Origin: Phocaeicola barnesiae DSM 18169 = JCM 13652
Lineage (GTDB): Bacteria > Bacteroidota > Bacteroidia > Bacteroidales > Bacteroidaceae
Direction of reading: 5' to 3'
NCBI RefSeq assembly: GCF_000374585.1
Contig: NZ_KB894644.1
Coordinates: 124,001 to 188,000 of the forward strand
Length of the DNA: 64,000 nucleotides
Shown: positions 9,252-16,743 of the stretch, in pieces
Position numbering within the stretch: position 1 is the stretch's first letter
Layout of the letters: the number at the start of each line of letters is the position of its first letter
Position numbers and translations under genes: made by a program
Notes under the pieces: generated by a model
The model's input: the letters and a program-made list of their open reading frames with translations, nothing else
Database searches by the model: none
What the model was told of the DNA's origin: nothing

Positions 9252-9995
9252 ATGACTGAAGAGAATAAAATAGGAACTTATTCATTTGTGGCAGAGCCTT
9301 TCCACGTTGACTTCACCGGAAGGCTCACCATGGGAGTCTTGGGAAACCATCTGCTGAACTGTGCCGGCTTTCATGCGACAGAGCGTGGCTTCGGTATCGC
9401 AACGTTGAATGAAAGTAACTATACGTGGGTCTTGTCCCGTCTGGCTATTGAGTTGGAAGAAATGCCTCTTCAGTACGAATCCTTCAGTGTACAGACGTGG
9501 ATAGAAAACGTGTATCGCCTGTTTACTGACCGCAATTTCGCTATTCTGAACAAGGATGGGAAACCAATCGGTTATGCCCGTTCCATCTGGGCGATGATCA
9601 GCATGGATACCCGTAAACCAGCCGACTTGCTTTCCTTGCATAATGGAAGTATAGTCGATTACATCTGCCAGAAGGAATGTCCGATCGAAAAACCTGGAAG
9701 AATCAAGGTCAATCAGAAGGAACTGGCCGGTGAGGTGGTAACCAAGTACAGTGACATCGATATCAACGGACATGTAAACAGTATCCGGTATATCGAACAT
9801 ATTCTGGACCTTTTCCCGCTGGAGATTTTCCGGGAAAAGCGTATCCGCCGCTTCGAAATGGCTTACAATGCCGAAAGTTATTACGGCGATACACTGGCTT
9901 TCTATAAGGAGCAGGTGTCAGAAAACGAATACGATATAGAAGTCAAGAAGAACGGCCAGGAGGTCGTTGTTCGCAGCAAAGTGATATTTATTTAA
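9252..9995 (+). CDS. Acyl-ACP thioesterase (FatA-like, double hotdog fold)
   Basis: A 247-residue cytosolic protein. The first half contains a hotdog domain with an RLAIELEEMPLQYESFSVQTW strand region; the second half has YSDIDINGHVNSIRYIEHIL, the conserved N-x-H-x-N-x-x-Y block of plant-type acyl-ACP thioesterases (Pfam Acyl-ACP_TE). It should hydrolyse acyl-ACP to free fatty acid. It lies inside the ilv operon, 9 bp after ilvN and 45 bp before ilvC, with the same strand and no terminator on either side, so it is very likely co-transcribed. Substrate chain length or branching cannot be read. The operon position hints at a link between branched-chain keto acids and fatty acids (inference). 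Confidence 0.88.
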   Translation: MTEENKIGTYSFVAEPFHVDFTGRLTMGVLGNHLLNCAGFHATERGFGIATLNESNYTWVLSRLAIELEEMPLQYESFSVQTWIENVYRLFTDRNFAILNKDGKPIGYARSIWAMISMDTRKPADLLSLHNGSIVDYICQKECPIEKPGRIKVNQKELAGEVVTKYSDIDINGHVNSIRYIEHILDLFPLEIFREKRIRRFEMAYNAESYYGDTLAFYKEQVSENEYDIEVKKNGQEVVVRSKVIFI

Positions 9996-10040
9996 TTATT
10001 AATTACATGCAGCGGAAGCTGTGATAAAAAGATTGAAAAA

Positions 10041-11084
10041 ATGGCAAAATTGAATTTTGGCGGTGTAATCGAAAATGTAGAGACCCGCGAAGAATTTCCA
10101 TTGGAAAAAGCACGTGAAATCTTGAAAGATGAAACAATTGCTGTCATCGGTTATGGGGTACAGGGTCCAGGTCAGTCTTTGAACCTGCGCGACAACGGTT
10201 TCAATGTAATCGTTGGTCAACGTCAGGGCAAGACTTATGAAAAGGCTGTTGCCGACGGTTGGGTACCGGGTGAAACACTTTTCGATATTGAAACAGCTTG
10301 CGAAAAAGGTACTATCATTATGTGTCTGCTTTCAGACGCAGCTGTCATGTCTGTATGGCCTACCATCAAGAAATACCTGACTCCGGGTAAGGCTCTGTAT
10401 TTCTCTCATGGTTTTGCTATCACTTGGAACGACCGTACCGGTGTAGTTCCTCCAGCAGACATCGATGTCATCATGGTGGCTCCGAAGGGTTCAGGTACTT
10501 CTTTGCGTACCATGTTCCTCGAAGGCCGTGGCTTGAACTCTTCATACGCAGTTTACCAGGATGCTACCGGTAAGGCAATGGACCGTACATTGGCCTTGGG
10601 TATCGGTATCGGTTCCGGTTACCTGTTCGAAACAACTTTCCAGCGTGAAGCTACTTCTGACTTGACCGGTGAACGCGGTTCTTTGATGGGAGCTATCCAG
10701 GGATTGCTGTTGGCACAGTACGAAGTTTTGCGTGAAAACGGTCACTCTCCTTCTGAAGCTTTCAATGAAACGGTAGAAGAGTTGACTCAGTCACTGATGC
10801 CGCTGTTCGCAAAGAACGGTATGGACTGGATGTACGCTAACTGCTCTACAACTGCTCAGCGTGGTGCTTTGGACTGGATGGGCCCGTTCCACGATGCTAT
10901 CAAGCCGGTAGTACAGAAATTGTATGAAAGTGTGAAGAGCGGTAACGAAGCTCAGATTTCTATCGACTCCAACTCTCAGCCGGATTATCGTGAGAAACTG
11001 AATGCCGAACTGAAGGCATTGCGTGAAAGCGAAATGTGGCAGACTGCAGTTACAGTGCGTCAGCTTCGTCCTGAAAACAACTGA
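10041..11084 (+). CDS. ilvC: Ketol-acid reductoisomerase (NADP+)
   Basis: Catalyses the alkyl migration and NADPH reduction that turn acetohydroxy acids into dihydroxy acids. The 347-residue protein has a Rossmann domain (VIGYGVQGPGQSLNLRDNGF, residues ~35-55) and the knotted C-terminal domain with Mg ligands in TSDLTGERGSLMGAIQG. It is a class I (short) enzyme, extended slightly at the N-terminus, as is common in Bacteroidetes. The Rossmann loop reads VIVGQRQGKTYEKA, with arginine and serine/threonine-type residues suited to NADPH. Last gene of the operon; a terminator follows. Confidence 0.96.
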   Translation: MAKLNFGGVIENVETREEFPLEKAREILKDETIAVIGYGVQGPGQSLNLRDNGFNVIVGQRQGKTYEKAVADGWVPGETLFDIETACEKGTIIMCLLSDAAVMSVWPTIKKYLTPGKALYFSHGFAITWNDRTGVVPPADIDVIMVAPKGSGTSLRTMFLEGRGLNSSYAVYQDATGKAMDRTLALGIGIGSGYLFETTFQREATSDLTGERGSLMGAIQGLLLAQYEVLRENGHSPSEAFNETVEELTQSLMPLFAKNGMDWMYANCSTTAQRGALDWMGPFHDAIKPVVQKLYESVKSGNEAQISIDSNSQPDYREKLNAELKALRESEMWQTAVTVRQLRPENN

Positions 11085-11114
11085 TAATTGATAAATTCTG
11101 TATTGAAAAGCCTC

Positions 11115-11140
11115 AGCCCCTTTGGGTTTGGGGCTTTTTC
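11115..11140 (+). terminator. Rho-independent terminator of the ilv operon
   Basis: AGCCCC (11115-11120), a 9-nt loop and GGGGCT (11130-11135) followed by TTTTC. It lies 31 bp after the ilvC stop. Confidence 0.8.
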
Positions 11141-11163
11141 TTACTTCATTAAATCGGAACATT

Positions 11164-11691
11164 ATGGAAAAGAATGAATGTCTGGAAATCATCAAAACAC
11201 GTCGCAGCTGTAGAAAGTACCGTCCGGAACAGATTACGGACGAAGAGTTGAAGCTGGTATTGGAGGCCGGTACCTTTGCTCCTACTTCCAGAGGCTTGCA
11301 GGCACCTTATATCGTGGCTGTACAGAACGACGGACAGAAGGCGCAACTGGCTGCCATGAATGCGGCAGTGATGGGAGTTACCTCGAATCCCTACTACGAT
11401 GCGCCTACCTATGTACTTGTATTGGCTCCTGCTGACGCTCCTAATCCGGTTCAGGACGGAAGCTGTATTCTGGAGAATATGATGCTGGCAGCTCATGCCA
11501 TCGGTCTGGGCAGTTGCTGGATTCACCGGGAGCGGGAAATATTCGAGAAACCCGAAGCCAAAGAATTGTTGGCTGCCTGGGGATTACCTCAGAATCTGGT
11601 AGGAATCGGCGCGTTGTCATTGGGCTATCCGGCTGGAGAACCGGCACCGGCTAAGCCTCGGAAAGCGGATTATTATCGAATCATCAAGTAA
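11164..11691 (+). CDS. Nitroreductase-family flavoprotein
   Basis: A 175-residue protein starting MEKNECLEIIKTRRSCRKYR, the FMN-phosphate-binding RRSxRxY motif typical of the nitroreductase superfamily, and later SCILENMMLAAHAIGLGSCWIHRER, the second FMN-binding segment. The short length matches compact anaerobe nitroreductases acting as FMN-dependent NAD(P)H oxidoreductases; substrate unknown. The ATG at 11164 is chosen because the upstream frame runs into the ilvC terminator. No promoter consensus is evident, so it may depend on read-through or a weak promoter. A strong hairpin terminator follows at 11716-11758. Confidence 0.88.
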   Translation: MEKNECLEIIKTRRSCRKYRPEQITDEELKLVLEAGTFAPTSRGLQAPYIVAVQNDGQKAQLAAMNAAVMGVTSNPYYDAPTYVLVLAPADAPNPVQDGSCILENMMLAAHAIGLGSCWIHREREIFEKPEAKELLAAWGLPQNLVGIGALSLGYPAGEPAPAKPRKADYYRIIK

Positions 11692-11715
11692 TACAGGATT
11701 GGATGGTAAGACGGA

Positions 11716-11758
11716 AGGTGGGTCTTGTTACGGGAACGTAGCAGAACCCACCTTTTTC
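11716..11758 (+). terminator. Rho-independent terminator after the nitroreductase
   Basis: AGGTGGGT (11716-11723) and ACCCACCT (11746-11753) form the stem base, followed by TTTTTCTT. Confidence 0.85.
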
Positions 11759-11832
11759 TTGATATGGGTCAATTATTTGTCAGATAAATTCAGATAGTCT
11801 GTTTTGCCGTAGCCGTCTTTCCTGTAAATTTG

Positions 11833-11840
11833 TATCTTTG
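11833..11840 (+). promoter_or_regulatory. -7 element driving the 11.85-12.2 kb transcript
   Basis: TATCTTTG matches TAnnTTTG exactly. A TTTTG lies at 11802-11806, somewhat farther than the ideal -33 spacing. Transcription would run toward the small ORF and the terminator at 12171-12201. Confidence 0.55.
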
Positions 11841-12000
11841 CAATGTGAAAGCAAGATTGTTTAGATAGGATAAAGTTGAAGTTGAATACTCGTACATTGT
11901 GGCTAAATTAGACTTTTAATTATATATAGCTTTCTTTTTGTATGGAAAGCCTACATAGCTTCCTTATTGGAGTTATCGCATAGAAGAAAGGATAAACACG

Positions 12001-12120
12001 ATGAAAAAGGTAGAAAGATTGTTACGATGGATTCGGATAAACTTAGACTGTACGGGCATTGTACCGTATGATGAGTCAAGATTTATCTCTGATTGCAGTG
12101 AAAAAGGTGAATTGTGCTGA
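12001..12120 (+). CDS. Small ORF (39 aa), function unknown
   Basis: ATG 12001 to TGA 12118-12120 encodes a 39-residue peptide beginning MKKVERLLRWIRINLDCTG and ending in Cys. An AAAGGA stretch lies about 10 nt before the ATG. A -7 box upstream (11833) and a strong terminator downstream (12171-12201) bracket it, so this is a self-contained transcription unit of about 360 nt. The long 5' leader (~155 nt) leaves open that the product is a non-coding RNA with only an incidental ORF. I do not recognise the peptide. It is Arg/Lys-rich with three cysteines and has no membrane segment. Confidence 0.4.
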   Translation: MKKVERLLRWIRINLDCTGIVPYDESRFISDCSEKGELC

Positions 12121-12170
12121 GTTGCTTTCACAGAAGAAAAACTCGGCTGATTCAAAGTTTGAATGTCATG

Positions 12171-12201
12171 CGCTAGGGAAGTTTTCTCTAGCGTTTTTTT
12201 T
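12171..12201 (+). terminator. Strong Rho-independent terminator after the small ORF
   Basis: CGCTAGGGAA (12171-12180) pairs over 10 bp (one G-T) with TTCTCTAGCG (12184-12193) across a 3-nt loop, followed by eight Ts. Confidence 0.9.
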
Positions 12202-12219
12202 GTTTGTATGGGTATGTTT

Positions 12220-12305
12220 AAAACGTCCGGACATTTTAATCGGAACGGGCGTTCGTTTGCATGAAAACGTCTAGACGAACAAGGGAAAACGAACGTTCGT
12301 TTTTC
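12220..12305. repeat. Intergenic palindromic repeat, copy A
   Basis: A modular block of palindromes: ACGTCCGGAC near its left end, the exact palindrome CGTCTAGACG at 12268-12277 and AAACGAACGTTCGTTT at 12287-12302, plus a degenerate ACGGGCGTTCGT at ~12245. The same two core palindromes, at similar spacing, recur at 35601-35688. It lies between a terminator and the 3' end of the LytTR operon, so it is not coding. Confidence 0.75.
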
Positions 12306-12487
12306 ATGGGAGATGTTTTTCAGGCATATCGGTTGGGCGATACTTCTGCCGACACTTTTATTTTGTAAGGATATTTCGTTTTCTGTGCCAGCCGGAAAGA
12401 GCTTTCGGACTGTACCTGTCGGTCATCTTTCGGATAACCGGTAGGAGTACATTGTAAAGTAGGTCCGTAGGAATATCGGTAGATACA

Positions 12488-12528
12488 TAAAAAAGATACT
12501 CCAGCCATTCTCTAATGGTTGGAGTATC
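12488..12528 (-). terminator. Terminator of the minus-strand LytS/LytTR operon
   Basis: A 15-bp inverted repeat (GATACTCCAGCCATT at 12495-12509 against 12514-12528, one G-T pair, 4-nt loop). On the minus strand it is followed by a T run (12488-12494 read as A on plus). It lies about 170 nt beyond the response-regulator stop. The stretch 12306-12487 holds no gene that I can support. Confidence 0.75.
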
Positions 12529-12700
12529 ACAACACAAAAACTAAACTAGACTTAACTAAACTATTCTAATAAGGAAATTTCACAACTTCCTGTCTTATTA
12601 TGTACACCACAAATATAAGCCTTATATTTAGTCTGTCCAAAAAAATCAAGATAAAAGTTGGGATTAGTTGCAAAAAAAAACGTTGTATTTAAAACTTTCC

Positions 12701-13435
12701 TCAAATAATATGTTCGTTAACATAATTCTGAAGTTCTTGTTTGTAACTGTCGGAAACAGGAATGTACTCTTTGCCAAAAACGATTCGTCCCTTGTCGATG
12801 ATTTTTATTTTCTGTTTCTGCACAATGTACGACCGATGGACGCGGATGAACCGGTTGGAAGGGAGTTTTTCTTCCATGGTTTTCATACTCGTCAGGGACA
12901 GGATGGGACGTGGATTGTCTTCTGTGTAGATTTTGATATAGTCCTTCAGTCCTTCGATGTATAAAATTTTATCCAACTCTATTTGTACAATTTTGTAATC
13001 ACTTTTTACGTAAATATGATTTGAGTCGGTAGGTAGTGAGGTCTGGACACTATCCGGTGTTTCCGCTTTTTTCCTTAACTCGAACCATTGCAGCGCCTTG
13101 TTGACGGCTTCGATGAAATCATTGTAGCTGATAGGTTTCAGCAGGTAATCCAACGCATTGACCCGATAGCCGTCGATGGCGTATTGTTCGAATGCTGTGG
13201 TGAAGATAATCCGGGTATTGTCAGAGACCATGCGTGAGAATTCCAGGCCGTTCAGTTCCGGCATCTGGATATCCAAAAACAGGAGGTCTACCGGATGTTC
13301 CGGAAGGCTTTTCATGGCCTGGATGGCACTCGAATAGGAACCGCACAGTTCCAGACTGTCTGTTTTCCGTACATAACTTTCCAAAAGGCTCAGAGCCAAC
13401 GGCTCATCGTCAACTAATGCGCAGCGTAAAATCAT
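12701..13435 (-). CDS. LytTR-family response regulator
   Basis: A 244-residue protein: an N-terminal receiver domain with phospho-acceptor Asp55 in FLDIQMPELNG and the acidic pair DD at residues 9-10, then a C-terminal LytTR DNA-binding domain (residues ~140-240) with the typical IEGLKDYIKIYTE and RFIRVHRSYIVQ segments. It lies 39 bp downstream of the histidine kinase and shares its promoter, forming a two-component pair. Because the pair directly follows an efflux operon, control of that operon or of cell-envelope functions is plausible, but it is inference only. Confidence 0.92.
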   Translation of the reverse strand: MILRCALVDDEPLALSLLESYVRKTDSLELCGSYSSAIQAMKSLPEHPVDLLFLDIQMPELNGLEFSRMVSDNTRIIFTTAFEQYAIDGYRVNALDYLLKPISYNDFIEAVNKALQWFELRKKAETPDSVQTSLPTDSNHIYVKSDYKIVQIELDKILYIEGLKDYIKIYTEDNPRPILSLTSMKTMEEKLPSNRFIRVHRSYIVQKQKIKIIDKGRIVFGKEYIPVSDSYKQELQNYVNEHII

Positions 13436-13474
13436 AGGTGGTTCTATTTAGTAGGGTGAATGATTAGGATATAT

Positions 13475-14527
13475 TTATAAGGTGATGCGGATGAACGAAC
13501 TGTATTCTTTCTTGTCGTCACTGAGCCGGATTTGCCATTCATAGCATCCGGGATAAACTAATTCCAGACGTTTGCGTACCTGTTCCAGTCCGATGCCAGA
13601 ACCGCTTTTGTCGCTTTCCGACTTGGGAAAGTTGCTGTTCTTGATGGTGCAGCAGATTTCTTTGTCTCCTTCCGTTATCTCAATGTCTATGTAACTTGGT
13701 TCTGTAGGCGATATTCCGTGTTTGAACGCATTTTCTATCAGTGATATGAATAACAGTGGAGTGATGGGAGTCTGGCTCTTCGGCTTGATGTCGAACCGGG
13801 TGCGGATAGTCACTTGCGGAGAGACACGGATACGCATCAGTTCGATGTAGTTGCGGATAAAGTCTACTTCCTTCTGGAGCGGAACGAACATCTGTTGGTT
13901 GTCGTATAACACATAGCGAAGCAGTTTGCTCAGTTCCTGTACGGCCTGTTGGGCTTTTTCTGTATCGAAGCTGATCAGGGCATAGATGTTGTTCAGGGTG
14001 TTCAGCAGGAAGTGTGGGTTCAGCTGGTTGCGGAGGTTTCTCAATTCGGCTTCTGTCCGGCTTTTTACGGCCTCATTCCAGGCCTCTTCCGTTTCTTTCC
14101 AGCGGATACTCAGGCGGATGGCTACACATACACCGACCGTGAAGCACATGCTCGCAACATCACGCAGGTAGAAAAGGAAACGTGGAGGTAACGGACGGTC
14201 GGGACGAGGAACCGGCATGGGAAGCAGGTGTACCTCGTTGTACCAGCGTATTCCGAATCCGGCCATCAATATCAATATGAGATTGATGGCAAGAAATTTG
14301 GTCGTGTCTTTCTGGAAGAGATACCGGGGTATCAGAATAAAATAATTGATGTAGAAAAGCAGACACAGTATGGCCGGAATCAATGAATGGTGCATGAATG
14401 CGGACCAGTCGATACTGCCGTCGGAGCGTTGGGCGAAGACCAGGGGAAATCCTAAGAACATGCCCCAACAGATGATATGAATGAGTGAAACCAACGAGTG
14501 ATAAGTCGGTTGTTTGATTGATTTCAT
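13475..14527 (-). CDS. Membrane histidine kinase of the LytS/YehU type
   Basis: About 350 residues: four hydrophobic segments in the N-terminal half, then a His_kinase domain with QLNPHFLLNTLNNIYALI (catalytic His ~residue 172) and a HATPase domain with SLIENAFKHGI (N box) and GSGIGLEQVRKRL (G box). The frame extends to an ATG at 14548, but the -7 element at 14564-14571 would place the transcript start almost on it, so the ATG at 14527 (MKSIKQP) is preferred. It passes phosphate to the LytTR regulator encoded next to it. The signal sensed is unknown. Confidence 0.9.
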   Translation of the reverse strand: MKSIKQPTYHSLVSLIHIICWGMFLGFPLVFAQRSDGSIDWSAFMHHSLIPAILCLLFYINYFILIPRYLFQKDTTKFLAINLILILMAGFGIRWYNEVHLLPMPVPRPDRPLPPRFLFYLRDVASMCFTVGVCVAIRLSIRWKETEEAWNEAVKSRTEAELRNLRNQLNPHFLLNTLNNIYALISFDTEKAQQAVQELSKLLRYVLYDNQQMFVPLQKEVDFIRNYIELMRIRVSPQVTIRTRFDIKPKSQTPITPLLFISLIENAFKHGISPTEPSYIDIEITEGDKEICCTIKNSNFPKSESDKSGSGIGLEQVRKRLELVYPGCYEWQIRLSDDKKEYSSFIRITL

Positions 14528-14563
14528 AGGTAATACAGAGTGACTCATACGTTCTATAGGTTA

Positions 14564-14571
14564 CAAAGATA
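14564..14571 (-). promoter_or_regulatory. -7 element of the histidine kinase / response regulator operon
   Basis: Minus-strand TATCTTTG (plus-strand CAAAGATA). It indicates that the two-component pair has its own promoter, separate from the efflux operon that ends 140 bp upstream. Confidence 0.55.
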
Positions 14572-14710
14572 ATGATTTTACTGAAAAAGACCGGCTGTTC
14601 CGTTGCTATTGTTCGGAAGAACGGTAACAACAGGAGGCAGCCGGTCAGGAAACCAAAGTTATGAAGAACAAAGTAGTCTATTAAGACTCGAATTAAGTTT
14701 CCGGATGCCG

Positions 14711-15931
14711 TTATTCGTAGCGTAGCGCTTCTATCGGATCCAGATCGGCTGCTTTCTTGGCCGGATACCATCCGAAGAAAACACCGGTAAAGGTACATAC
14801 GGCGAACGAAAGCAATACACTCCAGGGCTGGATAAATACCGGCCAGTGGGCGACAGATTTGATGATGAAGCTGGCTCCACAGCCCAGAATGACACCTATC
14901 AGACCTCCGGTGATACTGATAAGGATGGATTCTATCAGGAACTGCGAGAGGATGTCTATTCCTCGTGCTCCAACAGACATACGCAGACCGATTTCACGGG
15001 TACGTTCGGTTACACTTACATACATGATGTTCATGATACCGATACCTCCTACTACCAGAGAGATACCTGCGATACAGGCCAGCAGGGTGGTCATCAGGTC
15101 GGTGGTGGTATTCAGCATGGAGCTCAGTTCCTGCTGGGTACGGATGTCGAAGTCATCATCGTCCGTTTCTTTCAGCTTGTGTTCCCTGCGCAGGATTCCG
15201 CTGATTTCGTCTACAGCTTCTTCAGTCATGTCTTCTGTCAGGGCCGAAGCGAAGATTCCGCTCAGGTAGGTCTGTGCCAGCAGTCGTTTCATGACGGTGG
15301 AATAGGGGGCCAGTACGACATCATCCTGGTCCATACCCATGGAGTTGTATCCTTTGGATTCCAGTACTCCGATAACGCGGAGCGGAATCTTGTTGCAACG
15401 GATAATCTTGCCGATGGGGTCACTACCGTCCGGGAAGAGGTTGTCGACGATGGTCTTACCGATGACACAGACTTTGGCGGCTGTCCGTTCATCGTTTTCG
15501 GTGAACATTTCGCCTTGCTCCACCTTCAGCTGACGGATTTTCAGGTAGTCGATGCTGACACCAGTAACGGAAGAAGGGTAGTTGTTTGGGCCGGCAATCA
15601 ATTGTCCGGAAGAAGATACATTCGGACTGATGGCCGACAGGTACATACATTCGTCACGGAGCTTTTCGTAGTTTTCCAGCTTCAGCGTTTGCATGGATGA
15701 GGCATCCTGGCGAACACCGCCTCGCATGTCACCACCCGGGTGAATCATGATCATGTTCGAACCCATCTCGGAAATCTGTTGCTGGATGCTCCGTTTGGAA
15801 CCTTGACCGATGGCAAGCATGGAGATGACCGATGCCACACCGATGATGATACCCAACATGGTGAGGAAGGCACGCATTTTATTGTTGGCCAAGGCCCGTA
15901 AGGCTATTTTAAAAAGATTCGTTCCATTCAT
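14711..15931 (-). CDS. MacB-like ABC transporter permease
   Basis: A 406-residue inner-membrane protein beginning NLFKIALRALANNKMRAFLTMLGIIIGVASVI, the N-terminal transmembrane helix of the MacB_PCD family, then a ~230-residue periplasmic domain and three C-terminal helices (GIMNIMYVSVTERTREIGLRMSVGA is the FtsX-like coupling region). Unlike E. coli MacB, the ATPase is a separate protein, encoded immediately upstream in transcription order. Together with MacA- and TolC-like proteins it should form a tripartite efflux or export system. The substrate (macrolide, peptide, lipid) cannot be told from sequence. Confidence 0.92.
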   Translation of the reverse strand: MNGTNLFKIALRALANNKMRAFLTMLGIIIGVASVISMLAIGQGSKRSIQQQISEMGSNMIMIHPGGDMRGGVRQDASSMQTLKLENYEKLRDECMYLSAISPNVSSSGQLIAGPNNYPSSVTGVSIDYLKIRQLKVEQGEMFTENDERTAAKVCVIGKTIVDNLFPDGSDPIGKIIRCNKIPLRVIGVLESKGYNSMGMDQDDVVLAPYSTVMKRLLAQTYLSGIFASALTEDMTEEAVDEISGILRREHKLKETDDDDFDIRTQQELSSMLNTTTDLMTTLLACIAGISLVVGGIGIMNIMYVSVTERTREIGLRMSVGARGIDILSQFLIESILISITGGLIGVILGCGASFIIKSVAHWPVFIQPWSVLLSFAVCTFTGVFFGWYPAKKAADLDPIEALRYE

Positions 15932-15975
15932 TGTGATTTGTTTTTTAGATGATTGACTGTACGGTCGTTTGCATC

Positions 15976-16731
15976 TTATTCATCATCGTTTTTCGGAAGG
16001 GCAGCCAGTGCTTCGGCGGCCGAAAGAATGTGAGGGTTGACGCAGTCTTCGATGACATGTCCGTCCCGTAACCGGATGTTCCGACTGCTGTATTGCGAAA
16101 GTTCCGGGTTGTGTGTCACGAAGATGATGGTTCTCCCTTCGGCATGCAGTTTCTGGAAAAGTACCAGAATCTCGAAAGAAGTCCGGGTATCCAGGTTACC
16201 GGTCGCCTCGTCCGCCAGAATGACTGCCGGGTTGTTGACCAGGGCACGGGCAATGGCCACACGCTGCATCTGTCCACCTGACATCTGGTTGGACTTGTGT
16301 TCCAGACGGTCGCCCAGTCCCACGGCTATCAGAGCTTCGGTGGCTCTGCGGCGACGCTCTGCGGCACTGACCGATGAATTGTACATCAGCGGCAGTTCCA
16401 CGTTCTCTACTGCGGTCGTTTTCGGCAGCAGGTTGTAGTTCTGGAAAACGAAACCGATTTTCCGGTTGCGCAGTACGGCACGCTGAGGTTTCGACATGGT
16501 ACGGACTGATACACCGTCCAGCAGATACTCTCCGCTGGTAGGGGTGTCCAGACATCCCAAGGTGTTCAGCAGGGTGGATTTTCCGGACCCGGAGGTTCCC
16601 ATGATGGTCACAAATTCTCCTTCCTGTATGCTGAAGCTGATACCTCTCAGAGCATGTACCACTTCGTCGCCCACCAGAAAGTTCCGTTTGATATTCTGAA
16701 GTTCAATGACAGTCTTGCTCATAGTGTTCAA
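15976..16731 (-). CDS. MacB-like ABC transporter ATP-binding protein
   Basis: A 251-residue ATPase with Walker A GTSGSGKST (~residue 45), Q loop FVFQNYNLLP, signature LSGGQMQRVAIARAL, Walker B ILADEATGNLD and the H-loop FVTHNPEL. It belongs to the LolD/MacB/FtsE group of cytoplasmic ATPases. It lies between the MacA-like adaptor (12 bp gap) and the permease (44 bp gap). The start could be 16731 or the ATG three codons in (16722). Confidence 0.93.
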   Translation of the reverse strand: MNTMSKTVIELQNIKRNFLVGDEVVHALRGISFSIQEGEFVTIMGTSGSGKSTLLNTLGCLDTPTSGEYLLDGVSVRTMSKPQRAVLRNRKIGFVFQNYNLLPKTTAVENVELPLMYNSSVSAAERRRRATEALIAVGLGDRLEHKSNQMSGGQMQRVAIARALVNNPAVILADEATGNLDTRTSFEILVLFQKLHAEGRTIIFVTHNPELSQYSSRNIRLRDGHVIEDCVNPHILSAAEALAALPKNDDE

Positions 16732-16743
16732 ATTTAACCTCGG

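Noticed and set aside
12320-12508. Minus-strand ORF downstream of the LytTR gene
   Set aside because: It runs through the terminator hairpin of the minus-strand operon and has no promoter or ribosome-binding site.
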